From the NCBI GenBank assembly GCA_021776515.1, contig JAJFFS010000011.1, forward strand, positions 186,001 through 250,000: a stretch of 64,000 bases of DNA. The letters run 5' to 3'. Position numbers and translations under genes: made by a program. The notes beneath the pieces were generated by a model. The model was not told the DNA's origin and made no database searches. It saw only the letters and a program-made list of their open reading frames with translations. Of this stretch, positions 35,507-44,380 are shown in pieces. Numbering within the stretch: position 1 is the first letter of the stretch; every line of letters begins with the position of its first letter. The DNA comes from Robiginitomaculum sp. Lineage in GTDB: Bacteria; Pseudomonadota; Alphaproteobacteria; Caulobacterales; Maricaulaceae.

Positions 35507-36202
35507 TTAAAGGTGTTTGTTCCAGACAGCATTTTTGCCGATTTGGTTCAAAAACTTGCGGTGCTCTGTGCGTTGCGCGTCGCTTAATGGTGCGGTGACA
35601 GCCTTAATTTCTCTTTTTATCTCTTGTGTGGTTGGCTCATTGCGTCTTTGTGCCTGCTTTTTTCGCGGGTTCAAATCCAGTTTGCGTTCGCGCCCACCAT
35701 TAAGCTCCAGATACACTTCGGCGAGAAGTTTGGCGTCCAGCAATGCGCCGTGCAGGGACCTTTCTGAAAGGCTTACTGAAAAACGCTTGCACAGGGCATC
35801 CAGTGAGTTATAGGCCCCTGGAAATTTTTTGCGGGCGATAAGAAGCGTGTCGATAAAACGTCTGTCGTCAAAGCGCTCGCGGTCTATTTTAACCAGTTCT
35901 GAGTTTAGAAAATCCCTGTCAAACCGGGCGTTGTGGGCGACCATCTTGCTGTCCTCGATAAACGCCATAAAGTCTTCCACTATTTCTGAAAACAGCGGCT
36001 TATCGGCCAGAAACTCTGTTGTCAGCCCTGTAATGCGCACCACCTCTTCGGGAACATCCCTCTGTGGATTTACATAGCGGCGAAAGGTTTTACCCGTAGG
36101 TAAAAGGTCGATTATTTCCACACACCCTATTTCGGTTATGCGGTCACCATCAAACGGCTTCAGGCCTGTTGTTTCTGTATCAAACACTATCTCGCGGGGC
36201 AT
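35507..36202 (-). CDS. dnaQ: DNA polymerase III epsilon (proofreading exonuclease)
   Basis: A 231-residue DEDDh 3'-5' exonuclease. ExoI is EIVFDTETTGLKPFDGDRITEIG with the catalytic Asp/Glu. ExoII includes VAHNARFDRDFLNSEL and ExoIIIe is HGALLDAKLLAEVYLEL. The C-terminal 55 residues are basic and probably contact the polymerase alpha subunit. It lies in the conserved leftward run coaE-aroE-maf-ppsR next to the origin. Confidence 0.95.
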   Translation of the reverse strand: MPREIVFDTETTGLKPFDGDRITEIGCVEIIDLLPTGKTFRRYVNPQRDVPEEVVRITGLTTEFLADKPLFSEIVEDFMAFIEDSKMVAHNARFDRDFLNSELVKIDRERFDDRRFIDTLLIARKKFPGAYNSLDALCKRFSVSLSERSLHGALLDAKLLAEVYLELNGGRERKLDLNPRKKQAQRRNEPTTQEIKREIKAVTAPLSDAQRTEHRKFLNQIGKNAVWNKHL

Positions 36203-36233
36203 TTTTACCTTTCAAAACAGGCCAAGCATCTGT

Positions 36234-36827
36234 CTAGGCCTCACCTGTTAGTTGTTGAAGTATGCTTTGCACTTGCTGCGCCGCATCTTCAAGCCCTTTT
36301 GATGTGTTGATAACAAAATCTGCGCGTTTACGCTTTTCTTTATCGGGTGTCTGGTGGGATAGTATGTGTGCCAAGCGCTTTTCGGTCATTCCCGGGCGAG
36401 ATAAAACGCGTTGTTTTTGTGTTTTTTGTGGTGCGCTTACAACAATTACCTTGTCTACGCTTTGCTCTCCGCCTGTTTCAAAAAGCAGGGGGATGTCAAA
36501 CAGAACAACATTGTGACCTGCCTTTACAGCTCTTTGCAACCACACCCGCCGCTCTTCTGCTACCGCAGGGTGAACAATTTTTCCCAGGTCCTTTAGGGCT
36601 GTTTTTTGCCCCTGTATTAATTTCATCAGGGCTTGCCGGTTTATCTTTCCGCTTGCTTTTACGCCTGGAAAACGCGCCTCTATGGCGTTTATGACCGCCT
36701 CGTTATCTTGGTAAAGCTGATGCACTGTTGCGTCTGCATCAAAAACAGGAATGCCCTCTTGTGCAAAAAGCCTGGCGGTCGTGCTTTTTCCCATCCCTAT
36801 TGAGCCTGTCAGCCCCAGAACAATCAT
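36234..36827 (-). CDS. coaE: Dephospho-CoA kinase
   Basis: The final enzyme of coenzyme A synthesis, 197 residues. The P-loop is GLTGSIGMGKSTTARLF near the N-terminus, followed by GIPVFDADATVHQLY, KIVHPAV and VLFDIPLLFETGGE. The start ATG overlaps the aroE stop by 4 bp. Confidence 0.95.
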   Translation of the reverse strand: MIVLGLTGSIGMGKSTTARLFAQEGIPVFDADATVHQLYQDNEAVINAIEARFPGVKASGKINRQALMKLIQGQKTALKDLGKIVHPAVAEERRVWLQRAVKAGHNVVLFDIPLLFETGGEQSVDKVIVVSAPQKTQKQRVLSRPGMTEKRLAHILSHQTPDKEKRKRADFVINTSKGLEDAAQQVQSILQQLTGEA

Positions 36828-37681
36828 GCGTTTTCCCCCAAAGCTTTCAACAAAACCCTTTTCACGGCGTTGTCTCTGGGGGGTGGTCTTCCAAAAAAGG
36901 CCTCAAATGAGGGCCGCGCCTGAGCGATAAGCATATCAAGGCCGCCCAGCACCAAAAGGCCCTTACGCTCTGCCTCCAAAAGCAGGTTTGTTTTCAAAGG
37001 TGTGTAAATCAGGTCATAAACCAGTGCATCAGTCTCTAGCCTGCGTAACGAAATATCAAGCGGGTCCGCGCCGCGCATCCCGGCGGCACTCGCGTTTACC
37101 AAAAGCGCTACATTCAGCAACGCATCTTCGCGTTTTGACCAGGAAACGGCCTTTACCTGATGGCCAAATTGATCAGCCAGCGTTTTCGCCCGTTCGTCCG
37201 TTCGGTTTACTAAAATTATAGCGCCTGGGTTTAGTTTTAAAGCGCCAATTAATGCCGCGCGCGCTGCACCACCTGCCCCGATTATGACAATTTTTTTGTT
37301 TTTCCATTCTGCTGGCCTGCGGCTTTCCAATAATGGCGAACAAAAGCCCGCTATATCTGTGTTGTCCGCATATAATTGCCCCCCTTTACGAACCAGCAGG
37401 TTTGCTGCACCGGCCAATTGTGCCTCTTCGCTTGCTATGTCAGCCCGTTTCAAGGCGGCACCCTTATGCGGAAGTGTAATGTTCATTCCAACAAAGTCTG
37501 AATTTGCAAATAAGTCTTTGGTGCTTTGAAAGAACATATCTGATTTGACGTGTTTGCTCTCATAGACTGCGTTTATAGCCAGGGTTTTTATCCAGGTATT
37601 ATGTAATAATGGCGATAAAGAATGCGCAATCGGATCGCCAACCACACAGGCCTTTTTTAATTGCTTTTTGTTTTTAATCAT
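36824..37681 (-). CDS. aroE: Shikimate dehydrogenase
   Basis: A 285-residue NADPH-dependent reductase of 3-dehydroshikimate. Substrate-binding motifs are GDPIAHSLSPLLHN and MNITLPHKGAAL with the catalytic Lys. The dinucleotide fold is VIIGAGGAARAALIGAL and the NADP motif VNRTDERAK. The later NASAAGM and DLIYTPLKT motifs are intact. Overlaps with coaE and maf by 4 bp each indicate one operon. Confidence 0.95.
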   Translation of the reverse strand: MIKNKKQLKKACVVGDPIAHSLSPLLHNTWIKTLAINAVYESKHVKSDMFFQSTKDLFANSDFVGMNITLPHKGAALKRADIASEEAQLAGAANLLVRKGGQLYADNTDIAGFCSPLLESRRPAEWKNKKIVIIGAGGAARAALIGALKLNPGAIILVNRTDERAKTLADQFGHQVKAVSWSKREDALLNVALLVNASAAGMRGADPLDISLRRLETDALVYDLIYTPLKTNLLLEAERKGLLVLGGLDMLIAQARPSFEAFFGRPPPRDNAVKRVLLKALGENA

Positions 37682-38295
37682 GCGGGAATCGCATCTAGAT
37701 CTCGCAGCGCCTTTAATAATGGCAGTAGCGGAAGGCCCAGAATTGAAAAATAGTCACCCTTCATGCTTTCAAACAGTGTGATGCCAAGCCCTTCGACCTC
37801 ATAACAACCGACGCTCGCTAAAATGCCCTCCCCTGCATCGCGCAAATAACTATCTATAAAACAGCTGCTTAGCGCACGCATGGTCATTTGCGAGCGCGCG
37901 TGATGTTCCCACACAACATGTTTTTCTTTCATCAACACGGTTGTGCTTACTAAATAGTGTGTTTGCCCTGAAAGGGTGTCTAGGCGCTCTTTCGCTTTTT
38001 TTTGTGTACTGACCTTGTCATAGAGCTGGCCTTTAAATTCCAGTATTTGATCAGAACCTATGACAAGGTCTGACTCTCTGGCCGGGATACTTCTCGCCTT
38101 TTCTCTGGCTAGGTAGGCGCTCATTTCTTCTGCGTTGGACACGTCTGCTGTCAATTTTAACGCACCTTCATCAACATCAGGTGGTTGAGCTGAAAATTTC
38201 AAGCCTGACTTTTGTAAAATGGTTTTACGGATTAGGCTCCCAGAGCCTAAAATTAGCTTTGGGTCCTTTTGGTTTATGGTTTGAATGTTTACCAC
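37678..38295 (-). CDS. Maf-like nucleoside triphosphate pyrophosphatase
   Basis: A Maf/YceF-type house-cleaning pyrophosphatase of about 205 residues acting on non-canonical or modified NTPs. Motifs: LILGSGSLIRKTILQKSGL, SDLVIGSDQILEFKGQLYDK and the late GCYEVEGLGITLFESMKGDYFSILGLPLLPL. GTG 38295, just after the ppsR stop, is preferred; a longer in-frame ORF would extend 33 nt into ppsR. The family exact substrate cannot be read from sequence. Confidence 0.88.
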   Translation of the reverse strand: MVNIQTINQKDPKLILGSGSLIRKTILQKSGLKFSAQPPDVDEGALKLTADVSNAEEMSAYLAREKARSIPARESDLVIGSDQILEFKGQLYDKVSTQKKAKERLDTLSGQTHYLVSTTVLMKEKHVVWEHHARSQMTMRALSSCFIDSYLRDAGEGILASVGCYEVEGLGITLFESMKGDYFSILGLPLLPLLKALRDLDAIPA

Positions 38296-38296
38296 T

Positions 38297-39148
38297 TCAA
38301 AGACCCAGCTCCTCGTTTTTGCGAGCAACCAGCAACGACATAACCTTGGCTGACGTTTCTTCTATGGAGCGCCTGGTAACGTCAATAACCGGCCATTGGT
38401 GCCTGGCGAATAGTCTTTTGGCAAAGATAATTTCTTCACGCACAGCCGCTTCGTTTATATATTCGCTTGGTCGGTGTTCATTCAGGCTTAACAGGCGGTT
38501 GCGGCGTATTTGTACCAAACGGCGCGGGCTTATCGTCAACCCGACCACGAGCGGCCCATCTTGTACGTCTAACAACGTTTCTGGCAGCTCTGCCTTGCCA
38601 ACAATTGGAATGTTTGCAGCCTTGATGCCACGATTAGCAAGATACACACATGTTGGCGTTTTTGATGTGCGGCTAACCCCCAGCAAAATTACTTCGGCCT
38701 GACTTATCCTTTCCGGTGAAAGCCCATCATCGTGCGCCATAGCAAAATTCAAAGCATCTATGCGTTGATGGTATCCCTCATCTTGTGTGTGCTGTGCGCC
38801 AGTTTCATGACTAACAGGCGCTCCCAGATATTGACTAAGTGCGTGTAAAGCAGGCCCTAGAACGTCTATGCAAGGAAAGGCGTTACTTTTGCAAAATTCG
38901 ACCAGGCGCTGTCGCTGATCCTCGTTGACCATTGTGTACAACACCAGGCCAGGCGCAGCTTTAATTTCTTCTTGAACGAGATCCAGCTGTTTTTCTGAGC
39001 GGGTAAGAACGTGCGTGTGTTCTATCGGGATAAGCGATTTAAATTGTGCGCTTGCGGCACGCGTTATTCCAGACAGGGTTTCACCCGTTGCATCGGAAAC
39101 CAGATGTAAATGAACATAGTAGCCTTGTGTTATCTCACGTTCGATCAA
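38297..39148 (-). CDS. PPDK regulatory protein (DUF299/PpsR)
   Basis: A bifunctional ADP-dependent kinase / phosphorylase family (283 residues) that controls pyruvate, phosphate dikinase or PEP synthase. Motifs: HLHLVSDATGETLSG at the N-terminus, and the P-loop-like GVSRTSKTPTCVYLANRG (about 153-170). In Caulobacter and Rickettsia this gene (the RP001 type) borders the chromosome origin opposite hemE, exactly the arrangement seen here. Confidence 0.9.
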   Translation of the reverse strand: MIEREITQGYYVHLHLVSDATGETLSGITRAASAQFKSLIPIEHTHVLTRSEKQLDLVQEEIKAAPGLVLYTMVNEDQRQRLVEFCKSNAFPCIDVLGPALHALSQYLGAPVSHETGAQHTQDEGYHQRIDALNFAMAHDDGLSPERISQAEVILLGVSRTSKTPTCVYLANRGIKAANIPIVGKAELPETLLDVQDGPLVVGLTISPRRLVQIRRNRLLSLNEHRPSEYINEAAVREEIIFAKRLFARHQWPVIDVTRRSIEETSAKVMSLLVARKNEELGL

Positions 39149-39493
39149 CGCTCTTTCCTTCGGTTAAACGTTAATAAAGTGTTAACAAGCGCTAACAGAA
39201 CTCCGGCGTTTATGTCCTGGTCTTGGTCTGCCCGGATAATACCGCATATAGCCTGAAGTTTTACATTTTTTCCACTGTTGGCATCTTTTTTGTGTGTTTT
39301 ATGGATAAGCTTTCTATTTTCACCTATCGCTTTGATAATATTTACTATTTTATTTTTTTCTTTATTCCAACCTCGTGCCTACCTGTTCATATCATGTGTA
39401 AAAAACCAAAATAAGTTGTGAAATTCGGTTTTGTCATTGCTATTCACAGCGTAATAAAAACCACATCTTAAAATAATATATTATTGGAAAAGT
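39149..39493. other. Predicted chromosome replication origin (oriC)
   Basis: A 345 bp non-coding, markedly AT-rich gap between ppsR and hemE, the position of oriC in Caulobacter and Rickettsia. DnaA-box-like 9-mers (relaxed TTWTNCACA) occur at 39395-39403 (minus, exact), 39268-39276 (plus, one mismatch), 39300-39308 (minus, one mismatch), 39440-39448 (plus, one mismatch) and 39417-39425 (minus, two mismatches). AT-only tracts near 39331-39375 and 39452-39490 are candidate unwinding elements. A CtrA-type array lies at 39164-39196. Flanking genes are transcribed away from it on both sides. dnaA itself is not in this window. Confidence 0.8.
39171..39185. promoter_or_regulatory. CtrA-type binding site (TTAA-N7-TTAA)
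   Basis: TTAA at 39171-39174 and 39182-39185 with a 7 bp spacer and a following C match the Caulobacter CtrA consensus TTAA-N7-TTAAC. A third, partial element (TAAC at 39193-39196) continues the 11 bp phasing, and another TTAA lies at 39164-39167. It sits at the ppsR edge of the predicted origin, so it could repress initiation and/or affect ppsR transcription. Confidence 0.6.
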
Positions 39494-40537
39494 ATGGCCA
39501 TGGGTATTCCGGTAAAACCTCTTTTACAAACGCTTTCTGGGCAAACAAACAGTAAGCCTCCGGTTTGGGTTATGCGACAAGCCGGACGATATTTACCTGA
39601 ATATAGACAGCTGCGCACAGAGGCTCCTTCTTTTATAGATTTTTGTCTCAACCCTAAAATGGCGAGCGAGGCTACACTACAACCACTTCGTCGGTTTGAT
39701 TTGGATGCGGCAATAATTTTTGCCGATATTTTACTCATTCCTTTCGCCATGGAGCGCGGTGTACACTTTGTTTCTGGAGAAGGGCCTAAAATGCAGCCTC
39801 TGGAACGTGGCCAACCCTTGTCGCAACTGGAAAAGGCATGGTCTCTTGCCAAGCTGGAAGCCGTTGGAGAGGCGCTAGGGATTGTTCGTCATGCACTACC
39901 TAAAAATGTTACGCTAATTGGCTTTGCCGGTGCGCCCTGGACGGTTGCTACCTATATGATTGAAGGTGGTGGATCCAAGGACAAATGGGCATCACGATTA
40001 TGGGCCTGGCAGGAACCGGAAGAATTTGACCAGCTGATGGATATTCTGACCGAAGCCAGCATTGATTATCTGTGCATGCAGGCAAAAGCGGGCGCAGAGG
40101 TTCTCAAATTATTTGAATCCTGGGCAGAGGGACTGCCGGAACCCTTTTTTGAGCGCTTTATTATTCGCCCGGCGAAAAACATTGTCGCGGGCCTAAGAGA
40201 GCGCGGCGTAAATTTACCAATTATAGGGTTTCCGCGCGGCTGTGGTAATTTGGCGGTCCGTTATGCCAGCGAAACAGGAATTACGGCACTGGCGCTGGAT
40301 CAGGCACAGGATGGGCGCTGGTTTAGTCAAAACCTGCCAAAAGACATGGTTATCCAGGGGAACCTAGATCCTGCGGTGTTGCGTGTCGGCGGCGCCGCAC
40401 TGCAAAGCGAGGTTGCCCGCGTAAAGCAAAGTTTTGCGGGCAGGGCACATATTTTCAATCTGGGGCACGGGATTACGCCGGATACGCCGATAGAGAATAT
40501 GGAAAAACTGGTTAAGCTGGTGAAAGCAACAACGTGA
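39494..40537 (+). CDS. hemE: Uroporphyrinogen decarboxylase
   Basis: A 347-residue enzyme decarboxylating uroporphyrinogen III to coproporphyrinogen III in heme synthesis. The N-terminal signature PVWVMRQAGRYLPEYR and the catalytic Asp region IIFADILLIPFAMERGVHF are present, together with GFAGAPWTVATYMIEGGGSK and the late FNLGHGITPDTPIENM. First gene of the rightward run hemE-hemH-hemJ; hemH overlaps its stop by 4 bp. Confidence 0.97.
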   Translation: MAMGIPVKPLLQTLSGQTNSKPPVWVMRQAGRYLPEYRQLRTEAPSFIDFCLNPKMASEATLQPLRRFDLDAAIIFADILLIPFAMERGVHFVSGEGPKMQPLERGQPLSQLEKAWSLAKLEAVGEALGIVRHALPKNVTLIGFAGAPWTVATYMIEGGGSKDKWASRLWAWQEPEEFDQLMDILTEASIDYLCMQAKAGAEVLKLFESWAEGLPEPFFERFIIRPAKNIVAGLRERGVNLPIIGFPRGCGNLAVRYASETGITALALDQAQDGRWFSQNLPKDMVIQGNLDPAVLRVGGAALQSEVARVKQSFAGRAHIFNLGHGITPDTPIENMEKLVKLVKATT

Positions 40538-41505
40538 GTGAAAAAACTGCCATTGTGCTTTTTAATATGGGTGGTCCTGACAGTATTCAAAGTGTTCGCC
40601 CCTTTTTACGCAATCTGTTTGCCGACAAAGCAATCATCAATCTACCAAATCCATTTCGATATATACTGGCAGAGGTCATTAGCCGTAGTCGTGAAAGGGA
40701 AGCCCAAAAAAATTATGCACTGATGGGAGGTGCATCACCAATTCTTGCCGAGAGTAAAAAACAGGCGAAAGCCGTGCAAAACTACCTGGAAAAATTTCTG
40801 CCGGACGAAGAGATAAAATGTTTTATTGCCATGCGATACTGGGCACCGGAAATTTTGGAAACACAAGAAAAAATAAAAACATGGGGCGCATCAAAAATTG
40901 TTCTTTTGCCATTATATCCACAATATTCCACCACAACGACGGGAAGCTTTTTAACAAAATGGGGGAGCGTAAGCGTGGGTCTGCCCAAGGCGACCGCGAT
41001 TTCTGAGTATCCAGACAATGATTTATTTATTCAGGCCCATGTGAAAAAAATCATCAAAGCTTTTGAAAAACACGGATCACCAAAAAACACGCGCATTATT
41101 ATGTCAGCACACGGGTTGCCAGAAAAAATCATCCTTGCCGGCGACCCCTATCAACAACAAATTGAAAAAACCTGCGCAGCCATTGCCAAAAACCTTCCTG
41201 AAACGCTAGACGACATGCACATTGCTTATCAAAGCAAGGTTGGTCGATTAAAATGGACCGGGCCATCAACTTTGGACGTGCTGAAGGTGGCTGGAAAAGA
41301 GCAAAAACCTGTGTTGCTGGTGCCTATAGCCTTTGTTTCCGAACATATAGAGACTTTGGTAGAGCTGGATATAGATTATAAAAAACAGGCCAAGACATTT
41401 GGTATAAAAACCTATATGCGTGTGCCTGCATTGGGGATAGAGCCTGATTACATTGCCTGTCTTGGCAAGCTGGCTATAGGGGCCATGAGAGACGAGCAAA
41501 AATGA
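40534..41505 (+). CDS. hemH: Ferrochelatase
   Basis: A 323-residue enzyme inserting ferrous iron into protoporphyrin IX. Motifs: VLFNMGGPDSIQSVRPFL at the N-terminus, GGASPI, AMRYWAPEI, LPLYPQYSTTTTGS, the catalytic His in MSAHGLPEKII, YQSKVGRLKWTGPST and the acidic PIAFVSEHIETLVELD. GTG start within the hemE stop. It overlaps hemJ by 4 bp. Confidence 0.96.
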   Translation: MSEKTAIVLFNMGGPDSIQSVRPFLRNLFADKAIINLPNPFRYILAEVISRSREREAQKNYALMGGASPILAESKKQAKAVQNYLEKFLPDEEIKCFIAMRYWAPEILETQEKIKTWGASKIVLLPLYPQYSTTTTGSFLTKWGSVSVGLPKATAISEYPDNDLFIQAHVKKIIKAFEKHGSPKNTRIIMSAHGLPEKIILAGDPYQQQIEKTCAAIAKNLPETLDDMHIAYQSKVGRLKWTGPSTLDVLKVAGKEQKPVLLVPIAFVSEHIETLVELDIDYKKQAKTFGIKTYMRVPALGIEPDYIACLGKLAIGAMRDEQK

Positions 41506-41963
41506 ATTTTATCGCAGAAAATTATGACATTTGGCGTGCGGGGCACATTCTGACGGTTATTGCCTGGATGGCTGGCCTTCTCTATTTGCCACGTCTGTTT
41601 ATTTATCACTTTAGCGCAAAGCCGGATGGGGAACTGGAAACCTGCCTGATAGCTCAGGAGCACAGGTTATTACGAATGATCATGAATCCGGCTTTTGTCC
41701 TGGTATGGGGTTTTGGCATATTGTTGATTATTGCCAATGCAGGGCGGGCAGGCGGATGGAGTGTTTTTCTATCCTGGCCGTGGGTTTTTAAATTTTCGCT
41801 GATAACCGTGATGACGGTCTTGCATCATTACTTTGCCTTGATGCGAAAACAATTTGCCAAGGGTGAACGACCATTAAGCGAAAAAAAGTGGCGCATCATA
41901 AACGAGCTACCCGCCGTATTGGCCATATTTATAGTGGTTATTGCTGTTGTTTGGTTACGCTAA
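41502..41963 (+). CDS. hemJ: HemJ protoporphyrinogen IX oxidase
   Basis: A 153-residue membrane protein with four predicted helices (about 11-30, 55-77, 84-105, 130-152). The conserved histidine in WRAGHILTVIAWMAGLLYLPRLF is a likely heme ligand. HemJ oxidises protoporphyrinogen in bacteria lacking HemG and HemY; its overlap with hemH and the hemE-hemH context support the call. Confidence 0.92.
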   Translation: MNFIAENYDIWRAGHILTVIAWMAGLLYLPRLFIYHFSAKPDGELETCLIAQEHRLLRMIMNPAFVLVWGFGILLIIANAGRAGGWSVFLSWPWVFKFSLITVMTVLHHYFALMRKQFAKGERPLSEKKWRIINELPAVLAIFIVVIAVVWLR

Positions 41964-41983
41964 CGGCGTTGCCGGAAAACAAA

Positions 41984-42016
41984 CACGCTTGACGGCTGTT
42001 GCGCAGCGTGCTTTTA
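41984..42016 (+). terminator. Possible weak terminator after hemEHJ
   Basis: CACGCT (41984-41989) and AGCGTG (42005-42010) pair across a 15-base loop and are followed by CTTTTA. The T-run is short. The same bases include TTGACG (41989-41994), which could instead be a -35 element for rho, so the role is uncertain. Confidence 0.3.
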
Positions 42017-42145
42017 GAAAACCTCTCTTGAGGCGGTAACCGATACAGGTTTGCGGCCTATTACCCAAAACATATTTTTTTCGTTTGTAACGCACGATCC
42101 GCGTGCCTTTGGCAAACATAAAGCCCCATAGGAGTCTCAGCCAAA

Positions 42146-43495
42146 ATGTCTGTGGAAGATCAAAATGAAACCGAAACGGCCGAGGATACTACGGTTGAAG
42201 AGATCATTGTAAAAGCTCGCCCGGAAGGCATGTCTCGCATGACCTTGCAGGAGCTTAAAGAAAAAGATCCTAAAGACCTTTTGAAACTGGCTGAATCTCT
42301 GGACATTGAAAATGCATCGACCATGCGCAAGCAGGATATGATGTTTGCTATTCTGAAAGACCTTGCCGAAAGAGATGTAGAAATATATGGCGGCGGCGTT
42401 CTGGAAACATTGCAGGACGGGTTTGGGTTTTTGCGATCACCAGAAGCGAACTACCTGGCCGGACCTGACGATATTTATGTAAGTCCGGTACAAATACGCC
42501 AACTGGGCCTTAGAACGGGCGATACGGTAGAGGGCGAAATACACAGCCCGCGTGATGGCGAGCGTTATTTTGCGCTGGTCAAAACAACCAAAATCAATTT
42601 TGAAGACCCTGAAAAGGTACGACATAAGGTTGTTTTTGATAATTTGACACCGCTTTACCCTGACGAGCAGATGAAAATGGAAACCCAGGACCCGACCATA
42701 AAAGATCGTTCAGGGCGGGTGATTGATATTGTTGCACCTTTAGGAAAGGGGCAGCGCGCCCTGATTGTGGCGCCCCCACGAACGGGTAAAACGGTGCTAT
42801 TGCAAAACATTGCGCACGCCATAGAAGCGAACCACCCGGAATGCTTTTTGATCGTCTTGCTGATCGATGAAAGGCCTGAAGAGGTTACCGATATGCAGCG
42901 CTCGGTTAAAGGAGAAGTGGTTTCTTCTACCTTTGATGAGCCAGCAACGCGACACGTGCAAGTTGCTGAAATGGTTATAGAAAAAGCTAAGCGTCTGGTC
43001 GAACATGGCCGTGATGTGGTTATTTTACTGGATTCCATAACACGGCTGGGCCGGGCTTATAATACCGTCGTGCCCTCTTCGGGTAAGGTCCTGACAGGCG
43101 GCGTCGATGCAAACGCCTTGCAGCGCCCAAAGAGATTTTTTGGCGCAGCGCGCAACATAGAAAACGGCGGCTCACTAAGCATTATCTCGACGGCACTGGT
43201 TGAAACGGGATCGCGCATGGACGAAGTAATTTTTGAAGAATTTAAAGGCACGGGCAACTCAGAAATTGTACTGGATCGCAAAGTTTCTGATAAGCGCGTA
43301 TTCCCGGCAATAGATGTCACCAAATCGGGCACACGCAAGGAAGAGCTTTTGGTGCCCAAGGATGTTCTGCAAAAAATGTTTGTACTCCGCCGCATTCTCA
43401 ACCCGATGGGCACGACAGACGCCATAGAGTTTTTACTCGAAAAACTACGTCAAACGAAAGACAATGATGAATTTTTTGAAAGCATGAACACGTAA
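42146..43495 (+). CDS. rho: Transcription termination factor Rho
   Basis: A hexameric RNA-dependent ATPase helicase of 449 residues. The RNA-binding OSB domain (about 75-140) has [33 protein letters not shown]-like content. Walker A is [16 protein letters not shown] (about 205-220), Walker B is [17 protein letters not shown] (about 290-306) and the R loop is [13 protein letters not shown] 180 bp leader separates it from hemJ, consistent with its own promoter and the autoregulated leader usual for rho. Confidence 0.97.
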   Translation: MSVEDQNETETAEDTTVEEIIVKARPEGMSRMTLQELKEKDPKDLLKLAESLDIENASTMRKQDMMFAILKDLAERDVEIYGGGVLETLQDGFGFLRSPEANYLAGPDDIYVSPVQIRQLGLRTGDTVEGEIHSPRDGERYFALVKTTKINFEDPEKVRHKVVFDNLTPLYPDEQMKMETQDPTIKDRSGRVIDIVAPLGKGQRALIVAPPRTGKTVLLQNIAHAIEANHPECFLIVLLIDERPEEVTDMQRSVKGEVVSSTFDEPATRHVQVAEMVIEKAKRLVEHGRDVVILLDSITRLGRAYNTVVPSSGKVLTGGVDANALQRPKRFFGAARNIENGGSLSIISTALVETGSRMDEVIFEEFKGTGNSEIVLDRKVSDKRVFPAIDVTKSGTRKEELLVPKDVLQKMFVLRRILNPMGTTDAIEFLLEKLRQTKDNDEFFESMNT

Positions 43496-44131
43496 GTAAA
43501 AAGGGATCTGGTCATACTGCGGTAGTGCTGAGATGGCACTGGCGGAGTGTGGCAGAGAAGAAAAATAAGGCGGTGCCACCACCTTTTTAAGAAAAAACAG
43601 CGAGGGGGTTGTGGCAAGACCAGCGGCTAGTTTGCAATAATGAGACCCACCGAAATGAGAAAACCACGACCCCGTACTGGCACAGGATGGCTGGTTGGTT
43701 CAAGTTTGGATTAAAAGAATAAGAACTTGTTTTTTTGCATGCTTGGCAGCGTAAATTCACCCTTTCCAAAAGCACGCACAACAAGCAAACCTTTATTAAA
43801 AACGACCGCTTTCAACGGCTGCTCAACACCAGGTCTAAAATAAACACCTGGATTTAGCGGATTGTAAAAGCCAGGATAATTTAGCGCCGCCACGGTTTGT
43901 ATAAAATCTGTATGGGGTGTTATTGCGAAGGCTGGTTATACTTTTAACAAGCAGGTCATACCCGCATTAAGATGACAAAAGGCAACGCACCGTCGTTTTC
44001 TGACAAAGCAGGATAATCTGCGAATCTGTCATTAAAATAGCGAGTATTTATGTTATGAGACATGAAGCGGCCCGCCCCCCCGTTTGGACAAGGCGTGGTG
44101 TCGGATAGAAACAAGCACGAAGGGAAACACC
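43496..44131. other. 636 bp gap with possible gene remnant
   Basis: Between rho and the DUF6489 gene I see no convincing intact gene, tRNA or repeat array. A minus-strand open stretch (ending 43711, earliest stop-free codon near 43930) encodes about 70 residues with protein-like composition (NYPGFYNPLNPGVYF, LVVRAFGKGEF). It has no clear start or ribosome site and could be the tail of a decayed gene. A terminator-like hairpin for rho is listed separately. Confidence 0.4.
43567..43588 (+). terminator. Terminator-like hairpin after rho
   Basis: AAGGCGG and CCACCTT pair with one internal mismatch around a TGCCA loop and run straight into TTTTT. It lies 72 bp after the rho stop codon. Confidence 0.5.
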
Positions 44132-44380
44132 ATGAAGGTTAAAATAGATATTTCCTGCACACCGCAAGAAGCACGTACTTTTTTCGGTTTGCCTGATGTT
44201 CAGGGCTTAAATGAAGCTCTGACAGAAGAAATGACAAAGCGAATGCAGGAAAACATGGCAGAGCTTTCGCCTGACGCATTGATGGGGCAGTGGATGTCTC
44301 TTGGTGGTAAAATGGGCGAGCAGTTTATGGGCCTTATGTCTGGTGCAGTGAGGGGCGCAACACCAAAAAACCGTGAGTAA
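44132..44380 (+). CDS. DUF6489 family small protein
   Basis: An 82-residue soluble protein: KVKIDISCTPQEARTFFGLPDVQ at the N-terminus, then a Met/Glu-rich amphipathic helical region and a short tail. It matches the small alphaproteobacterial DUF6489 family found just upstream of mnmE. The function is unknown. ATG 44132 is preferred to 44084 because the family starts with MKVxIDI. It overlaps mnmE by 8 bp. Confidence 0.8.
   Translation: MKVKIDISCTPQEARTFFGLPDVQGLNEALTEEMTKRMQENMAELSPDALMGQWMSLGGKMGEQFMGLMSGAVRGATPKNRE

Noticed and set aside
35665-35690. GGTTCAAATCC resembling a tRNA T-arm
   Set aside because: It lies inside dnaQ coding sequence with no acceptor stem or other arms around it.
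39223-39414. 63-codon plus-strand ORF inside the origin gap
   Set aside because: Composition is Phe/Ile-rich as expected from AT-rich DNA, with no ribosome site and overlap with DnaA-box-like sequences.
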